The notes under the pieces were generated by a model. That model was not told where the DNA came from. It saw only the letters and a list, made by a program, of their open reading frames with translations, and ran no database searches. A stretch of 6,696 nucleotides of DNA from Methanosarcinaceae archaeon (GTDB lineage Archaea; Halobacteriota; Methanosarcinia; Methanosarcinales; Methanosarcinaceae), in the NCBI GenBank assembly GCA_030594665.1, contig JAUVET010000077.1:1-6696 (forward strand), in the 5' to 3' direction. The position numbers were made by a program, and so were the translations under genes. Positions 5,771-6,696 of the stretch are shown piece by piece. Within the stretch, counting starts at the first letter, position 1, and each line of letters begins with the position of its first letter.

Positions 5771-6696
5771 TCGATTCCGAAAACAATGCCCAAAAAATAT
5801 TGGATGTATTATATGAGTATAACCCGTGGTGGAGAAGCAGCGAGTTTCACATTCCGGAATACAGGACAAAATGGTTTGATTCACTGGCACCGGCAATGGA
5901 TGATCCGAATATCGAGATCGTCTATGGTCCGCGGCAAGTCGGCAAGACCGTCTTGATGAAGCAAGTTGTGAAACACCTGATCGAATATGAACATGTTTTG
6001 CCGCACAATATCATGTATATTTCCATGGATCACACATCTATCGATATGCTTTGCTCTGAGCCTGTTAAAGATATAATTGATGTTTATTCCACCTTCGTTA
6101 AACCATCCGGTAGCGAAAAAGCATATATTTTCCTTGACGAGATACAGACCATTGCCAATTGGAGCAATTATCTAAAACAATTCCATGACCTGCAATCTCC
6201 CCTTAAATTTACAGTTTCAGGTTCATCAAGTACCGAAATTGAAAAAGGCGGTTCGGAATCATTGATCGGAAGGTCACGACTCCGTTTGATGCTTCAGTGG
6301 AAATTTGCAGATTATGTCAATTATTCTCTTTTCAAGGAAGAACATCCATCAAGGTTATGCGACATGGCAGATGCTGCATCAGTCACGAATGCACTCATTG
6401 AAAGGGATGCAGGTGCGATGTTTGATGCTTTACTGATGTATCGTGATGCATTACTAAAGAATGGCATATCCCTTGACAAATATATGCTCGATTACATAGT
6501 AAAAGGCGGCTATCCTGCACTTTTAGATGCTGATCTTGAAACATCCAGGGATGCGCTCATGGAGCGGTTTGGGTTGACCATACATAAGGATATAATGCGA
6601 ATGTTTTCTGTCCGGAACATAAAAGGGCTGGAAAACCTTGTTTTGCGATGCGCCATGCAGAGTGGGCAAATGACAGATTATCATGGCTTTTCAAAG
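5767..6696 (+). CDS. AAA+ ATPase (AAA_14 / DUF4143 type), 3' end beyond the window
   Basis: An open frame of 310 codons with no stop before the window ends, so the C-terminus is missing. An NPWW motif (19-22) opens the protein, as is usual in this family. The P-loop GPRQVGKT (54-61), Walker B YIFLDEIQ (120-127, acidic pair D124-E125), a sensor-like FTVSGSSS (148-155) and the basic GRSRLRL stretch (168-174) define an AAA_14-type ATPase. Residues from about 243 (VKGGYPALLD, then HKDIMRMFSV) begin the DUF4143-like region, which normally continues to about 400-450 residues. The ATG at 5767 is preferred: an in-frame TAA lies upstream at 5731-5733, the family's N-terminal motif follows closely, and the next in-frame ATG is far downstream. 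The cellular role of this family is poorly known; no link to the XPB operon beyond proximity is visible. Confidence 0.88.
   Translation, partial: MIDSENNAQKILDVLYEYNPWWRSSEFHIPEYRTKWFDSLAPAMDDPNIEIVYGPRQVGKTVLMKQVVKHLIEYEHVLPHNIMYISMDHTSIDMLCSEPVKDIIDVYSTFVKPSGSEKAYIFLDEIQTIANWSNYLKQFHDLQSPLKFTVSGSSSTEIEKGGSESLIGRSRLRLMLQWKFADYVNYSLFKEEHPSRLCDMADAASVTNALIERDAGAMFDALLMYRDALLKNGISLDKYMLDYIVKGGYPALLDADLETSRDALMERFGLTIHKDIMRMFSVRNIKGLENLVLRCAMQSGQMTDYHGFSK

Overview
The window looks archaeal and most resembles a methanogen or ANME-type euryarchaeon (Methanosarcinales-like). This rests on archaeal-style TATA boxes close to start codons, a partial AAA/DUF4143-type ATPase of a kind common in such genomes, and spacers filled with degenerate CTCTGTG- and CGCAAAG-type palindromic repeats. 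No rRNA, tRNA or lineage marker is present, so the assignment is tentative.

Layout. Positions 1-456 hold no convincing gene: an imperfect CTCTGTG hairpin repeat (12-90), CGCAAAG repeats (219-271) and a probable promoter (418-425). Positions 457-5233 are one tight three-gene operon on the + strand, with junctions overlapping by 1 base (TAATG) and 4 bases (ATGA). Gene 1 (467 aa) and gene 2 (572 aa) are helicase-associated proteins whose C-terminal parts resemble the XPB/Ssl2 N-terminal 'clutch' domain (the Helicase_C_3 family). Gene 3 (552 aa) is a complete SF2 XPB-type DNA helicase of the bacterial/mycobacterial kind and begins with its own copy of that domain. Positions 5234-5766 are non-coding: a GC hairpin, a T-rich stretch, a 130-bp MITE-like element with 17-bp inverted ends and a 6-bp target duplication (5380-5521), a second hairpin related to the one at 12-90, and an array of five 24-bp palindromic repeats with an exact 34-bp period (5611-5770). 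The array runs into the start codon of gene 4 (5767 to the window end, open), an AAA+ ATPase with the start of a DUF4143-like region.

How the genes may work together. The close coupling of two clutch-type proteins with an XPB helicase suggests a single DNA-remodelling complex, formally like the XPB-p52 pair of TFIIH, where a clutch partner anchors and stimulates XPB. The cellular role (nucleotide excision repair, transcription-coupled processes or anti-element defence) cannot be read from the window. No nuclease such as the usual archaeal XPB partner Bax1 is seen. The ATPase is probably a separate unit, and the periodic array is the best candidate for its control region.
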